Shown: one piece after another, positions 5,949-12,299 of the stretch
Numbering within the stretch: the stretch's first letter is position 1
Layout: each line of letters begins with the position of its first letter
DNA from: an uncultured Nesterenkonia sp.
Lineage (GTDB): Bacteria > Actinomycetota > Actinomycetes > Actinomycetales > Micrococcaceae
DNA length: 12,913 nucleotides
Direction of reading: 5' to 3'
Assembly (NCBI GenBank): GCA_946221825.1
Contig: CAMINA010000028.1
Location: 1 to 12,913 of the forward strand
The notes under the pieces: model-generated
What the model was told of the DNA's origin: nothing
Database searches by the model: none
Seen by the model: the letters and a program-made list of their open reading frames with translations, nothing else
Translations under genes and position numbers: made by a program

Positions 5949-7257
5949 AGGCCTTTGGTGACTTCTGGTGGGTCTCGTACATCCGCACGGCCACCACTGC
6001 AGCAGATGCTGCGCTGACCAGCGCAGCCGCCCAGACTGCGGCAGAGAGGCCCAGCGCATCGGCCACGACACCGCCCAGCACAGCGCCTGCCGCGTAGCCG
6101 AGGTCACGCCAGACCCGGTAGACACCGACGGCTCGACCGCGCCAGGCAGGGTGGGCGACATCGCCGACCACCGCCAGCAAGGTCGGATAGACCATCGCGG
6201 TGCCAGCCCCGAGCAGCGCCGTGCCGAAAGCCCAGTGGGTGAACCCATCCCCTGAAGCGATCAGCATCAACGCCGCTGCCTGAAGGGCCATCCCGGCGGT
6301 GATCAGGTGCTTGCGGCCAATGCGATCCGAGAGTGCCCCGGTGACCAGCTGCCCTGCGCCCCACACTCCCGGATAGAGGGCGAAGAGCACGGAGACCTGG
6401 CTGACCGAGAGGTCAGCGGTGGCGAAGAGCAGCGGGAAGAGACCCCAGGACAGACCGAAGTTGAGATTGTTGACCAGCCCAGCTTGGCTGGCCGCGGAAA
6501 GCGCCGGCTCCTTCACGCTCGTCTGAACCTCGACCTGCCGGTTGGTGAGATTGGCGTGTAAATGATCGTGGATCCCATCGCCTCGAGGCCGATGCTGCGC
6601 AGCCTCCAACTGGGCGTGCCCGCGTGTCTCGCGCACGAACACCCCGGAGAGCAGCAGCGCCAGCGCCGTATAGGCGAGGCCCAACAGGAAGGGCGCCGGA
6701 CGCAGCCCATATTGCTCCGCAAGATATCCGGCAATCAATGAGGTCACCGCGACCGCACCGTATCCAGCGGCTTCGTTGAGCCCCATGGCCAAGCCACGCT
6801 TGGCAGGCCCCACCAGGTCGATCTTCATCACCACCGTGGTCGACCAGGTGAGCCCCTGATTGATCCCCAGCAGGACATTCGCCGCGACCACCCAGCCCCA
6901 GTCTGGAGCGAAGATGAGCATCAACGGCACCGGCACGGCAAAGAGCCAACCGATCAGCAGGACCGGCTTGCGACCGTACTTATCCGACAGCGTCCCGGCG
7001 AAGTAGTTAGCGATGGCCTTGGTGATTCCGAACGCCGCAACATAGGTGAAGATGAAGCTGTAGCCGGTGAGCTCGAACTCAGATTCAGCAAGAAGCGGCA
7101 GCACGGTCTGCTGCTGACCCACCATGCCTCCGACCAGCGCGTTGACCGCGACGAGAAGAGCGAACTGAGCAGCGTTGGCACGCAGCCCCAACTTCAGAGA
7201 CTGGGTCCCCGGGCCCTTGCCTGTGTCGCTGTCCGAGGCTCGTCTTGGCATGTCCAT
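5947..7257 (-). CDS. MFS transporter, substrate unknown
   Basis: The 436-residue protein has two six-helix halves, each with the MFS motif A between its second and third helices: GTLSDKYGRKP at 88-98 and GALSDRIGRKH in the second half. The central cytoplasmic loop (about 210-245) is His-rich, with HDHLH at 230-234 plus His214 and His222, which could bind a metal ion. The start at 7257 (MDMPRRAS) follows GCGGAAAAG; the ATG two codons later at 7251 is also possible, and the open frame reaching 7344 would run across the operator. It is divergent from an ArsR-rhodanese regulator, with an inverted repeat between them, so it is likely the regulator's target and may export a toxic metal, metalloid or sulfur compound. 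The sequence does not identify the substrate. Confidence 0.88.
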   Translation of the reverse strand: MDMPRRASDSDTGKGPGTQSLKLGLRANAAQFALLVAVNALVGGMVGQQQTVLPLLAESEFELTGYSFIFTYVAAFGITKAIANYFAGTLSDKYGRKPVLLIGWLFAVPVPLMLIFAPDWGWVVAANVLLGINQGLTWSTTVVMKIDLVGPAKRGLAMGLNEAAGYGAVAVTSLIAGYLAEQYGLRPAPFLLGLAYTALALLLSGVFVRETRGHAQLEAAQHRPRGDGIHDHLHANLTNRQVEVQTSVKEPALSAASQAGLVNNLNFGLSWGLFPLLFATADLSVSQVSVLFALYPGVWGAGQLVTGALSDRIGRKHLITAGMALQAAALMLIASGDGFTHWAFGTALLGAGTAMVYPTLLAVVGDVAHPAWRGRAVGVYRVWRDLGYAAGAVLGGVVADALGLSAAVWAAALVSAASAAVVAVRMYETHQKSPKA

Positions 7258-7302
7258 GTCTTTTCCGCTCTCTGATCGCCGCCCCACAGGCGGAACCTCA
7301 CA

Positions 7303-7308
7303 ATTATC
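7303..7308 (-). promoter_or_regulatory. candidate -10 element for the MFS gene
   Basis: On the minus strand GATAAT (five of six matches to TATAAT) lies about 45 bases before the MFS start, 17 bases downstream of a poor -35 candidate TTCCAG. The -35 candidate and spacer fall within the inverted repeat at 7312-7333, as expected for repression. This is a sequence match only. Confidence 0.35.
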
Positions 7309-7311
7309 CAG

Positions 7312-7333
7312 TATTCCAAAGATATCTGGAATA
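7312..7333. promoter_or_regulatory. inverted repeat, probable ArsR-family operator
   Basis: TATTCCA-N8-TGGAATA is a perfect 7-bp inverted repeat in the gap between the divergent MFS and ArsR-rhodanese genes. ArsR/SmtB repressors bind imperfect AT-rich dyads in such positions. If the alternative regulator start at 7334 were used, the operator would touch the start codon, which favours the start at 7373. Confidence 0.6.
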
Positions 7334-7372
7334 ATGGATGTCACGATAAGCCAGAGACGACTGGGGGAGCAA

Positions 7373-8080
7373 ATGGGTGATCACGAGAAGAAGACTGTGC
7401 TCTTCGAGCAGGTGGCGCGCGTGGGGAAAGCGCTGGGAAGCGGCAAGCGTCTGGAACTTCTGGACCTCCTCGCCCAGGGGGAGCGCAGCGTGGAGCATCT
7501 TGCGACTGCGGCCCACCTGGGCGTCAGCACAACCTCGGCACACCTGCAGGTGCTCCGGCAGGCTGGACTGGTGAGCACCCGTCGCGACGGCACTCGGGTG
7601 CACTACGAGCTAGCGGGGCTCGACGTGTTCCGCCTCTACGAGCAGCTACGCAATGTCGCCGGAGAGCGGGTCGCTGACGTGGGTCGTGCCCGCGAGGACT
7701 ACCTCACCAGCGGCAGGACCCCCTCGAGCCTCACGCCGACTCAGGAGGTCAGCCGGGAGGAACTGCTCAGTCGGGCAACCGCAGGGGACCTCACGGTGCT
7801 CGATGTGCGCCCACTCGAGGAGTATGCGGCGGCACACATCCCCGGCGCGATCTCTATACCCCTGGAAGACCTTCCGCGACGCATCGACGAATTGCCCTCA
7901 GATCAAGAGGTCGTTGCCTACTGCCGAGGCGCGTACTGCGTGCTCGCCTATGAGGCAGTGGATCTGCTCCACGCCGCAGGAAGAGACGCCTCGCGGCTTC
8001 ACGAGGGAATGCTGGAGTGGCGCCTGCATGAGCTGCCCGTGGAATCGGGCGCCACCGCAGTCGGTCCAGATACACGCTAG
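7373..8080 (+). CDS. ArsR-family regulator fused to a rhodanese domain
   Basis: The 235-residue protein has an ArsR winged helix at about 8-95 (LGSGKRLELLDLLAQGERSV, then the recognition helix STTSAHLQVLRQAGLV at 52-67 and the wing TRRDGTRVHYEL). A linker (96-125) follows, then a rhodanese domain at about 126-222 with DVRP (144-147), HIPGAISIP (155-163) and the active loop CRGAYC (184-189). The only cysteines are 184 and 189; the ELCVCDL-type metal site of ArsR/SmtB is missing, so sensing probably happens at the rhodanese cysteines, by persulfide or a related sulfur or oxidant signal (inference). The start at 7373 has GGGGGAG 3 bases upstream; an in-frame ATG at 7334 has no clear binding site. 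It likely represses the divergent MFS gene and itself. Confidence 0.9.
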   Translation: MGDHEKKTVLFEQVARVGKALGSGKRLELLDLLAQGERSVEHLATAAHLGVSTTSAHLQVLRQAGLVSTRRDGTRVHYELAGLDVFRLYEQLRNVAGERVADVGRAREDYLTSGRTPSSLTPTQEVSREELLSRATAGDLTVLDVRPLEEYAAAHIPGAISIPLEDLPRRIDELPSDQEVVAYCRGAYCVLAYEAVDLLHAAGRDASRLHEGMLEWRLHELPVESGATAVGPDTR

Positions 8081-8191
8081 CCCTCATCAGCCGAGGCGAG
8101 AGCCCTGGTCTCCTAGGGAATGCGGACCCCGTGCCGGCCCGGGCTCCGCGAACTGGTGCGCCGGCGAAACGCATGACGACCCCCGGGGGGC

Positions 8192-8221
8192 TCAGTGCGA
8201 GCTGACCCGGCACCGCACTGA
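8192..8221 (+). terminator. candidate stem-loop downstream of the ArsR-rhodanese gene
   Basis: TCAGTGCG and CGCACTGA form a perfect 8-bp inverted repeat with a 14-base GC-rich loop, about 110 bases past the regulator stop. A T-run is lacking, so a terminator role is only possible. The rest of 8081-8256 shows no gene I can support. Confidence 0.3.
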
Positions 8222-8256
8222 CGCCGGCCTCGGAGGACTGTTTCTCTCCCATCTTG

Positions 8257-8274
8257 CATACCCCTGGGGGTATG
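8257..8274. promoter_or_regulatory. CstR/CsoR-type operator 1
   Basis: CATACCCC-TG-GGGGTATG is a perfect 8-bp inverted repeat with the C-tract/G-tract flanked by AT that marks CsoR/CstR-family operators. It lies upstream of the persulfide dioxygenase gene, whose locus encodes a CsoR/CstR-family repressor. Confidence 0.8.
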
Positions 8275-8290
8275 TGCGAAAGTAATCCAT

Positions 8291-8305
8291 ATACCCCCGG
8301 GGTAT
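8291..8305. promoter_or_regulatory. CstR/CsoR-type operator 2
   Basis: ATACCCC-C-GGGGTAT is a second perfect inverted repeat of the same class, centred about 32.5 bp (three helical turns) from the first and 31 bases before the dioxygenase start codon. Paired sites on one face of the helix suggest cooperative repression. The promoter probably lies between or over the two sites; I cannot assign its -10 and -35 with confidence. Confidence 0.8.
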
Positions 8306-8336
8306 CCAACGACTTTCAAGGAAGGGGAGCGATCTC

Positions 8337-9728
8337 ATGCTTCTGGAACGGATCTATGACGAGGATCTGGCCCAGGCCAGCTACTTCATCGGCTGCCAGG
8401 CCACCGGCGAGGGCATGGTCATCGACGCCCGCCGCGACGTCGGCGAGTACTTCGACCTCGCCGCGAACCACGGGATGCGCATCACCAAGGTCGCCGAGAC
8501 CCACATCCACGCCGATTACCTCTCCGGCACCCGCGAACTCGCGGCCGCCGCAGAGGCCGAAGCGTTCATCTCCGGCGAGGGTGGCGAGGACTGGCAGTAC
8601 GGCTTCGACGCCACCCGACTGAAGCACGGAGACGTGATCACGCTCGGGAACATCCGCGTGGAGGCACGGCACACTCCCGGACACACCCCGGAGCACCTGG
8701 TGTTCCTGGTCACCGACGGCGCCTTCAGCGATGATCCCGGCTACATGATCTCCGGAGACTTCGTCTTCGCAGGAGACCTCGGCCGCCCCGACCTGCTGGA
8801 TGAGGCCGCCGGGGGAGAGGACACCCGTTTCGAGGGCGCCAAGCAGCTCTATGCCAGCCTGAAGAACGAGTTCCTCACCCTGCCCGACCACATCCTGGTC
8901 TACCCCGGCCACGGCGCAGGCAGCGCCTGCGGCAAGGCTCTGGGTGCGCTGCCGGCCACCACGGTCGGCTACGAGCGGACCAACGCCTGGTGGTCCAAGC
9001 ACCTCGCCAACGATGACGAGCAGGGCTTCATCGACGAGCTCCTCGACGGCCAGCCCGATGCCCACGCCTATTTCGGGCGGATGAAGCGCGAGAACAAGGA
9101 CGGCCCGCAGATCCTGGGCCCGCTGTCCCCGCTCGAGGCCTTCACCTCGGACCAGGTGCGCAGCGCCCTGGAAGAGGATCGCGCGGTCTTCGTGGACACC
9201 CGCCCCAACGAGGAGGTCAAGCAGGGCACCGTCCGCGGTGCCCTGAACATCCCCGCCGGCGGAAAGTTCGCCAGCTTCGGCGCCTGGGCCTATGACCCCG
9301 AAACCGAGACCCAGCCGCTGATCCTCCTTGCTGAGGATCAGGACCAGGCTGAGACCATGCGCAATCACCTCATGCGGGTCGGCATCGACCGGGTGAAGGG
9401 CTACACGATCAGCATCGCCGATCTGCCCAAGATCCAGCCCGCCACCATCACTCCGGAAGAACTCGAGAACTTCGAGCCCGCGCTGTTGCTGGATGTGCGC
9501 AACAAGTCCGAGCACTCGGACGGCCACATCCCCGGGTCGAAGCAGCTCAGCGCCGGTCGGGTGCTCTGGCACCAGGACCAGCTGCCTGCCGAGGGTCCCA
9601 TCGTGACCTACTGCCAGTCAGGGGTTCGAAACTCGGTGGCGGCCAGCGCGCTGCGCCGGCAGGGCCACGACGTCCGGGAACTGGTCGGCAGCTACGCCGG
9701 CTGGTCGGAATACAAGCACTCCAACTAA
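8337..9728 (+). CDS. MBL-fold persulfide dioxygenase with two rhodanese domains (CstB-like)
   Basis: The 463-residue protein has an ETHE1-like metallo-beta-lactamase domain (1-260), a first rhodanese domain (about 268-362) and a second (about 370-460). Metal-site motifs are THIHADYLSG (55-64), HTPGHTPEH (112-120, His116), SGDFVFAGDLGRPDL (139-153, Asp141) and YPGHGAG (189-195). By homology with ETHE1 the iron ligands should be His56, His116 and Asp141. The first rhodanese has no active-site Cys (its loop reads LLAEDQDQ); the second has CQSGVR with Cys426. This dioxygenase/pseudo-rhodanese/rhodanese order is that of staphylococcal CstB, which oxidises low-molecular-weight persulfides and produces thiosulfate. 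A strong GAAGGGGAG lies 7 bases before the start. It is first in the operon under two CstR-type operators. Confidence 0.95.
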   Translation: MLLERIYDEDLAQASYFIGCQATGEGMVIDARRDVGEYFDLAANHGMRITKVAETHIHADYLSGTRELAAAAEAEAFISGEGGEDWQYGFDATRLKHGDVITLGNIRVEARHTPGHTPEHLVFLVTDGAFSDDPGYMISGDFVFAGDLGRPDLLDEAAGGEDTRFEGAKQLYASLKNEFLTLPDHILVYPGHGAGSACGKALGALPATTVGYERTNAWWSKHLANDDEQGFIDELLDGQPDAHAYFGRMKRENKDGPQILGPLSPLEAFTSDQVRSALEEDRAVFVDTRPNEEVKQGTVRGALNIPAGGKFASFGAWAYDPETETQPLILLAEDQDQAETMRNHLMRVGIDRVKGYTISIADLPKIQPATITPEELENFEPALLLDVRNKSEHSDGHIPGSKQLSAGRVLWHQDQLPAEGPIVTYCQSGVRNSVAASALRRQGHDVRELVGSYAGWSEYKHSN

Positions 9729-9739
9729 GACACACTCCA

Positions 9740-9781
9740 GTTCCAGCGGGCACCTCGGAAACCCGAGGTGCCCGCTGGAAC
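9740..9781 (+). terminator. strong intra-operon hairpin (19-bp stem, 4-base loop)
   Basis: The arms at 9740-9758 and 9763-9781 are perfectly complementary (inner part CACCTCGG / CCGAGGTG) around the loop AAAC. The hairpin starts 11 bases after the dioxygenase stop and ends 32 bases before the next gene. The downstream sequence is not a clean T-run (CCCATTCGTTTTCG), so it may be a partial terminator or an mRNA-stabilising element that sets the ratio of the first to the later genes. Confidence 0.7.
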
Positions 9782-9813
9782 CCCATTCGTTTTCGAGAGG
9801 AACCTCCCGCCCT

Positions 9814-10485
9814 ATGGCTACCACCACGAACCCTGTAAGCACCGGCACCACCACGTCGACGCCGGCCTCCGCGGCCACCGCGCCCATAAGCCCCACCGAA
9901 CTCGCCGAGAAGATCCAGTCCCAGCGGGCCCCCCTGCTGGTCGACGTGCGCACACCCGCGGAGCATGAGTCACTGCGGGTCCCCGGATCACACAACATCC
10001 CGTTGGACCTGCTGCAGAAGAACAAAGAGGCCCTGGCCGAGCAGCTCAGTGGTGAGATCGTGCTGATCTGCCAGACCGGCAACCGTGCCAACCAGGCTCT
10101 GCAGCATCTGCGTGCTGCAGGTGTGGACACCGCTCGGGTGCTCGAGGGCGGCGTCGTCGCGATGGAGGCACAGCACAGCCAGCACACCCACCGGGGTCAG
10201 CAGCGTTGGGCCATGGACCGCCAGGTCCGGATGGTCGCCGGTTCCCTGGTGCTCACCGGGTTCTTGGGCAGCAAGCTGATCTCACCGAAGGTCGGCTACC
10301 TGGCCGGCGCGATCGGTGCCGGGCTGACCTTCTCCGCGCTCACTGATTCCTGCGCGATGGCTGCGGCGTTAAACAAGATGCCGTGGAATAAGGTCGAGGC
10401 TGATCCCACGGTGGAGAAGCTGCTGGCCGAGATCCCACGCTCCACCGCGATCCAGGCAGGCCAAACCCAGGCGTTGCGAGGATGA
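9814..10485 (+). CDS. rhodanese-DUF2892 membrane protein (YgaP-like)
   Basis: The 223-residue protein has a Thr/Ala/Ser-rich N-terminus (1-25), a rhodanese domain (about 25-120) with LLVDVRTPAEHE (41-52) and active loop CQTGNR (Cys86), then a DUF2892-type segment with two hydrophobic stretches (about 140-157 and 160-186). It resembles E. coli YgaP, an inner-membrane sulfurtransferase, with a longer N-terminus and a hydrophilic tail (187-223). It probably moves persulfide sulfur at the membrane, next to the dioxygenase and the exporter. A GAGAGGAA stretch lies 11 bases upstream of the ATG. The stop overlaps the exporter start (ATGA), so the two are translationally coupled. Confidence 0.92.
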   Translation: MATTTNPVSTGTTTSTPASAATAPISPTELAEKIQSQRAPLLVDVRTPAEHESLRVPGSHNIPLDLLQKNKEALAEQLSGEIVLICQTGNRANQALQHLRAAGVDTARVLEGGVVAMEAQHSQHTHRGQQRWAMDRQVRMVAGSLVLTGFLGSKLISPKVGYLAGAIGAGLTFSALTDSCAMAAALNKMPWNKVEADPTVEKLLAEIPRSTAIQAGQTQALRG

Positions 10486-11435
10486 ACGGGGGTCTGATTC
10501 TGGCGATGGTCCTCGCCGTCGGGATCGGGCTCTCCCTGGGCCTGCTCGGCGGCGGGGGCACCATCCTCGCCGTTCCGCTGCTGACCTACGTGGCAGGCTT
10601 CCCTGCGCATGAGGCCATTGCTGCGTCCATGTTCATCATCGGGGTGACCTCCGCAGTCAGTGTCCTCGCTCACGCCAGGCGTGGCAACGTGCAATGGCGG
10701 ACCGGATTCATCTTCGGGGCGGCGGCGATGGTCGGGGCCTTCGGCGGTGGCCTGCTCGGCAGCCGGCTGCCCAGTGTGGTGCTGATGGTGGCCTTCGGCG
10801 CCATGATGGTCGCCACCGCGTTGGCCATGATCATGGACCGCAAAGTCACCCAGACTGGTGAGGAGCGGAAGAAGCTGCCCCTGGGCAAGATCCTCGCCGA
10901 AGGACTGGTGGTCGGTCTGGTGACCGGCATGGTCGGCGCCGGCGGTGGATTCCTGGTGGTCCCGGCGCTGGTGCTGCTGGGTGGGCTGTCTATGCCCGCT
11001 GCAGTGGCTACCTCCTTGCTGATCATCTCGATGAAGTCCTTCACCGGCCTGGCCGGGTACCTGACCTCGGTGAGCATCGACTGGGTACCGGTGCTGATGA
11101 TCACCGCGATCACGGTGATCGGGGCACTTATCGGCACGGTATTGGTCAAGCACATCCCAGAGAAGGCGCTCAAGAAGGCCTTCGGATACCTGGTCCTGGC
11201 CATGGGTATCGTCGTGTTCCTCCAAGAGCTCCCCCTCGTCTACGGGGTGGGTACTGCCGTGCTGATCATCGGACTGTTGGGGTACCTGCTGTACCGCCGA
11301 CGCAGAACACTCCCGACTGGCACAGCAGAGCGGGAACCGAGCGCAGAACCCGTGACCGCAGGGCCCTCCACCCGGGTCCAGAACGAATCAACGACACGGC
11401 GAGATTTACACCGCGGAACCAAAAGAACAGGGTAG
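10482..11435 (+). CDS. TauE/SafE-family sulfite/sulfur-anion exporter
   Basis: The 317-residue protein has about eight or nine hydrophobic segments and the two TauE inverted-repeat signatures: GLLGGGGTILAVPLLTY (20-36) and GMVGAGGGFLVVPALVLLGG (149-168). TauE/SafE members export sulfite, sulfoacetate or related anions. In cst-type operons the TauE protein is thought to clear sulfite or thiosulfate formed by persulfide oxidation. A hydrophilic Arg/Thr/Glu-rich tail (271-317, starting YRRRRTL) follows the last helix and is longer than I expect for the family. It starts inside the stop of the rhodanese-DUF2892 gene (ATGA). Confidence 0.92.
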   Translation: MNGGLILAMVLAVGIGLSLGLLGGGGTILAVPLLTYVAGFPAHEAIAASMFIIGVTSAVSVLAHARRGNVQWRTGFIFGAAAMVGAFGGGLLGSRLPSVVLMVAFGAMMVATALAMIMDRKVTQTGEERKKLPLGKILAEGLVVGLVTGMVGAGGGFLVVPALVLLGGLSMPAAVATSLLIISMKSFTGLAGYLTSVSIDWVPVLMITAITVIGALIGTVLVKHIPEKALKKAFGYLVLAMGIVVFLQELPLVYGVGTAVLIIGLLGYLLYRRRRTLPTGTAEREPSAEPVTAGPSTRVQNESTTRRDLHRGTKRTG

Positions 11436-11466
11436 ATCAGAACGAGCAGGAATAAGCACCGCGACG

Positions 11467-11499
11467 AGGCTCGAGACACGTCAGCCCGCCTCCGAGCCT
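11467..11499 (+). other. inverted repeat between exporter and repressor genes
   Basis: AGGCTCG and CGAGCCT form a perfect 7-bp inverted repeat with a 19-base loop in the 104-base gap before the CsoR/CstR gene. No T-run follows, and no ATACCCC-type operator is seen in this gap, which suggests the repressor gene is read through from the operon. The stem may be chance. Confidence 0.25.
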
Positions 11500-11539
11500 G
11501 AGGCACTCAACACACCACACCGCGAGAAACAGAGAGACC

Positions 11540-11821
11540 ATGATGAAAGAAGCCGACCCAGAGAACCGACGCCGCATCCTCAACCGGCTCAAGCGAGCCC
11601 GCGGCCAGTTGGACTCCGTGATCACCGCCGTGGAATCCGGAGACGGATGCCGCGACGTGGTCACCCAGCTCGCGGCGGTCTCGACCGCCCTGGATCGCGC
11701 CGGATTCAGCGTGGTCTCCTCGGCGATGCAATTCTGCATCACCGACCCAGAACGTGCTGCTGAAATCGAAGATGGGCTCACGGTCGACGAGCTCGAGAAG
11801 CTCTTCCTTTCCCTTTCCTGA
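11540..11821 (+). CDS. cstR: CsoR/CstR-family repressor, probably persulfide-sensing
   Basis: This 93-residue all-helical protein has the CsoR-family pattern RRRILNRLKRARGQLDSV (10-27), Cys37 in the second helix and Cys66 in SSAMQFC. Copper-sensing CsoR has a Cys-His-Cys ligand set with the His four residues before the second Cys; here that position is Ala62. The two Cys without the His is the CstR arrangement, in which per- and polysulfides crosslink the thiols and release DNA. The gene sits at the end of the dioxygenase/rhodanese/TauE cluster and two CstR-type operators lie at its head, so it should repress that operon. The start may be the ATG at 11540 or the adjacent ATG at 11543. Confidence 0.92.
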   Translation: MMKEADPENRRRILNRLKRARGQLDSVITAVESGDGCRDVVTQLAAVSTALDRAGFSVVSSAMQFCITDPERAAEIEDGLTVDELEKLFLSLS

Positions 11822-11920
11822 TCGACTCAGATCACTTGAAAAGGTGCGCTGTTCTGCGGTTGGGCACTCCATAAAGGCATGTCGACCCTTGCCACGGAGC
11901 GCCCAGTGACGAGCAGCGTC

Positions 11921-11940
11921 GGGGCGATGTGAATCGCCCC
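11921..11940. repeat. 8-bp inverted repeat spanning the presumed IS left end
   Basis: GGGGCGAT-GTGA-ATCGCCCC is a perfect 20-bp hairpin. Its right half overlaps the likely terminal sequence of the insertion sequence (TGAATCGCCCC, beginning at 11930), and its left half would lie outside the element. Confidence 0.5.
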
Positions 11941-11981
11941 GGGTCTGGTGGAGGCTCTGATTCCACGGAAGGATGAAGAGC

Positions 11982-12299
11982 ATGGCAGCACCGAGGAAGT
12001 ACCCTGACGAGCTTCGGGACCGCGCCACCAGGATGGCGATGGAAGCACGACGCGACCCGGCCACCAGGCCGGGGACGTTCCGCCGAGTAGGTGAGCAGCT
12101 CGGGATCAATCCCGAGACTCTGCGCAATTGGGTCCAGCAGGCCGAGATCGATGAAGGCCACCGTCCCGGCACCACGACCAGCGAAGCCCAGCGCGTGAGC
12201 GAGCTGGAGAAGGAAGTGCGCGAACTGCGCCGTGCCAACGCGATCCTGCGGTCGGCCTCGGCTTTTTTCGCGGCGGAGCTCGACCGCCCACAGCGCTGA
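11982..12299 (+). CDS. IS3-family transposase OrfA
   Basis: The 105-residue protein has a Transposase_8-type helix-turn-helix (about 8-52, with TFRRVGEQLGINPETLRNWVQQAEID at 32-57, here described only by position and key residues G41, N43, W50) and a coiled-coil heptad segment at 73-100 (LEKEVRELRRANAILR). It binds the IS ends. The start at 11982 has GGAAGGA 8 bases upstream; the in-frame ATG at 11973 is too close to that site. It ends shortly after the frameshift signal at 12263-12269 and is expected to be made alone or as an OrfAB fusion. Confidence 0.9.
   Translation: MAAPRKYPDELRDRATRMAMEARRDPATRPGTFRRVGEQLGINPETLRNWVQQAEIDEGHRPGTTTSEAQRVSELEKEVRELRRANAILRSASAFFAAELDRPQR
12263..12269 (+). 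other. programmed -1 ribosomal frameshift site
   Basis: T-TTT-TTC fits the canonical X-XXY-YYZ slippery heptamer in the exact OrfA phase (TTT at 12264-12266, TTC at 12267-12269). Slipping back one base leads into the open OrfB frame, which has no obvious start codon of its own at this point. Confidence 0.85.

Noticed and set aside
8179..8191. GACCCCCGGGGGGCTC as a third CstR-type operator
   Set aside because: It has a C-tract/G-tract but lacks the flanking ATA/TAT of the two operators at 8257 and 8291.
8316..9572. Minus-strand open frame of about 418 codons opposite the persulfide dioxygenase
   Set aside because: It is a Gly/Val/Leu-rich mirror of a gene with exact metal-site and rhodanese motifs on the other strand.
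8337..9728. Glyoxalase II or beta-lactamase function for the MBL-fold protein
   Set aside because: The motif is THIHADY rather than the HxHxDH of glyoxalase II, and the attached rhodanese domains and operon context fit a persulfide dioxygenase.
10296..11225. Minus-strand open frame of about 309 codons opposite the TauE gene
   Set aside because: It is low-complexity His/Gln/Asp-rich, typical of the reverse complement of a hydrophobic membrane protein gene.
11540..11821. Copper-sensing CsoR
   Set aside because: The His ligand position is Ala62 and the neighbours are sulfur enzymes, with no copper ATPase or chaperone gene.
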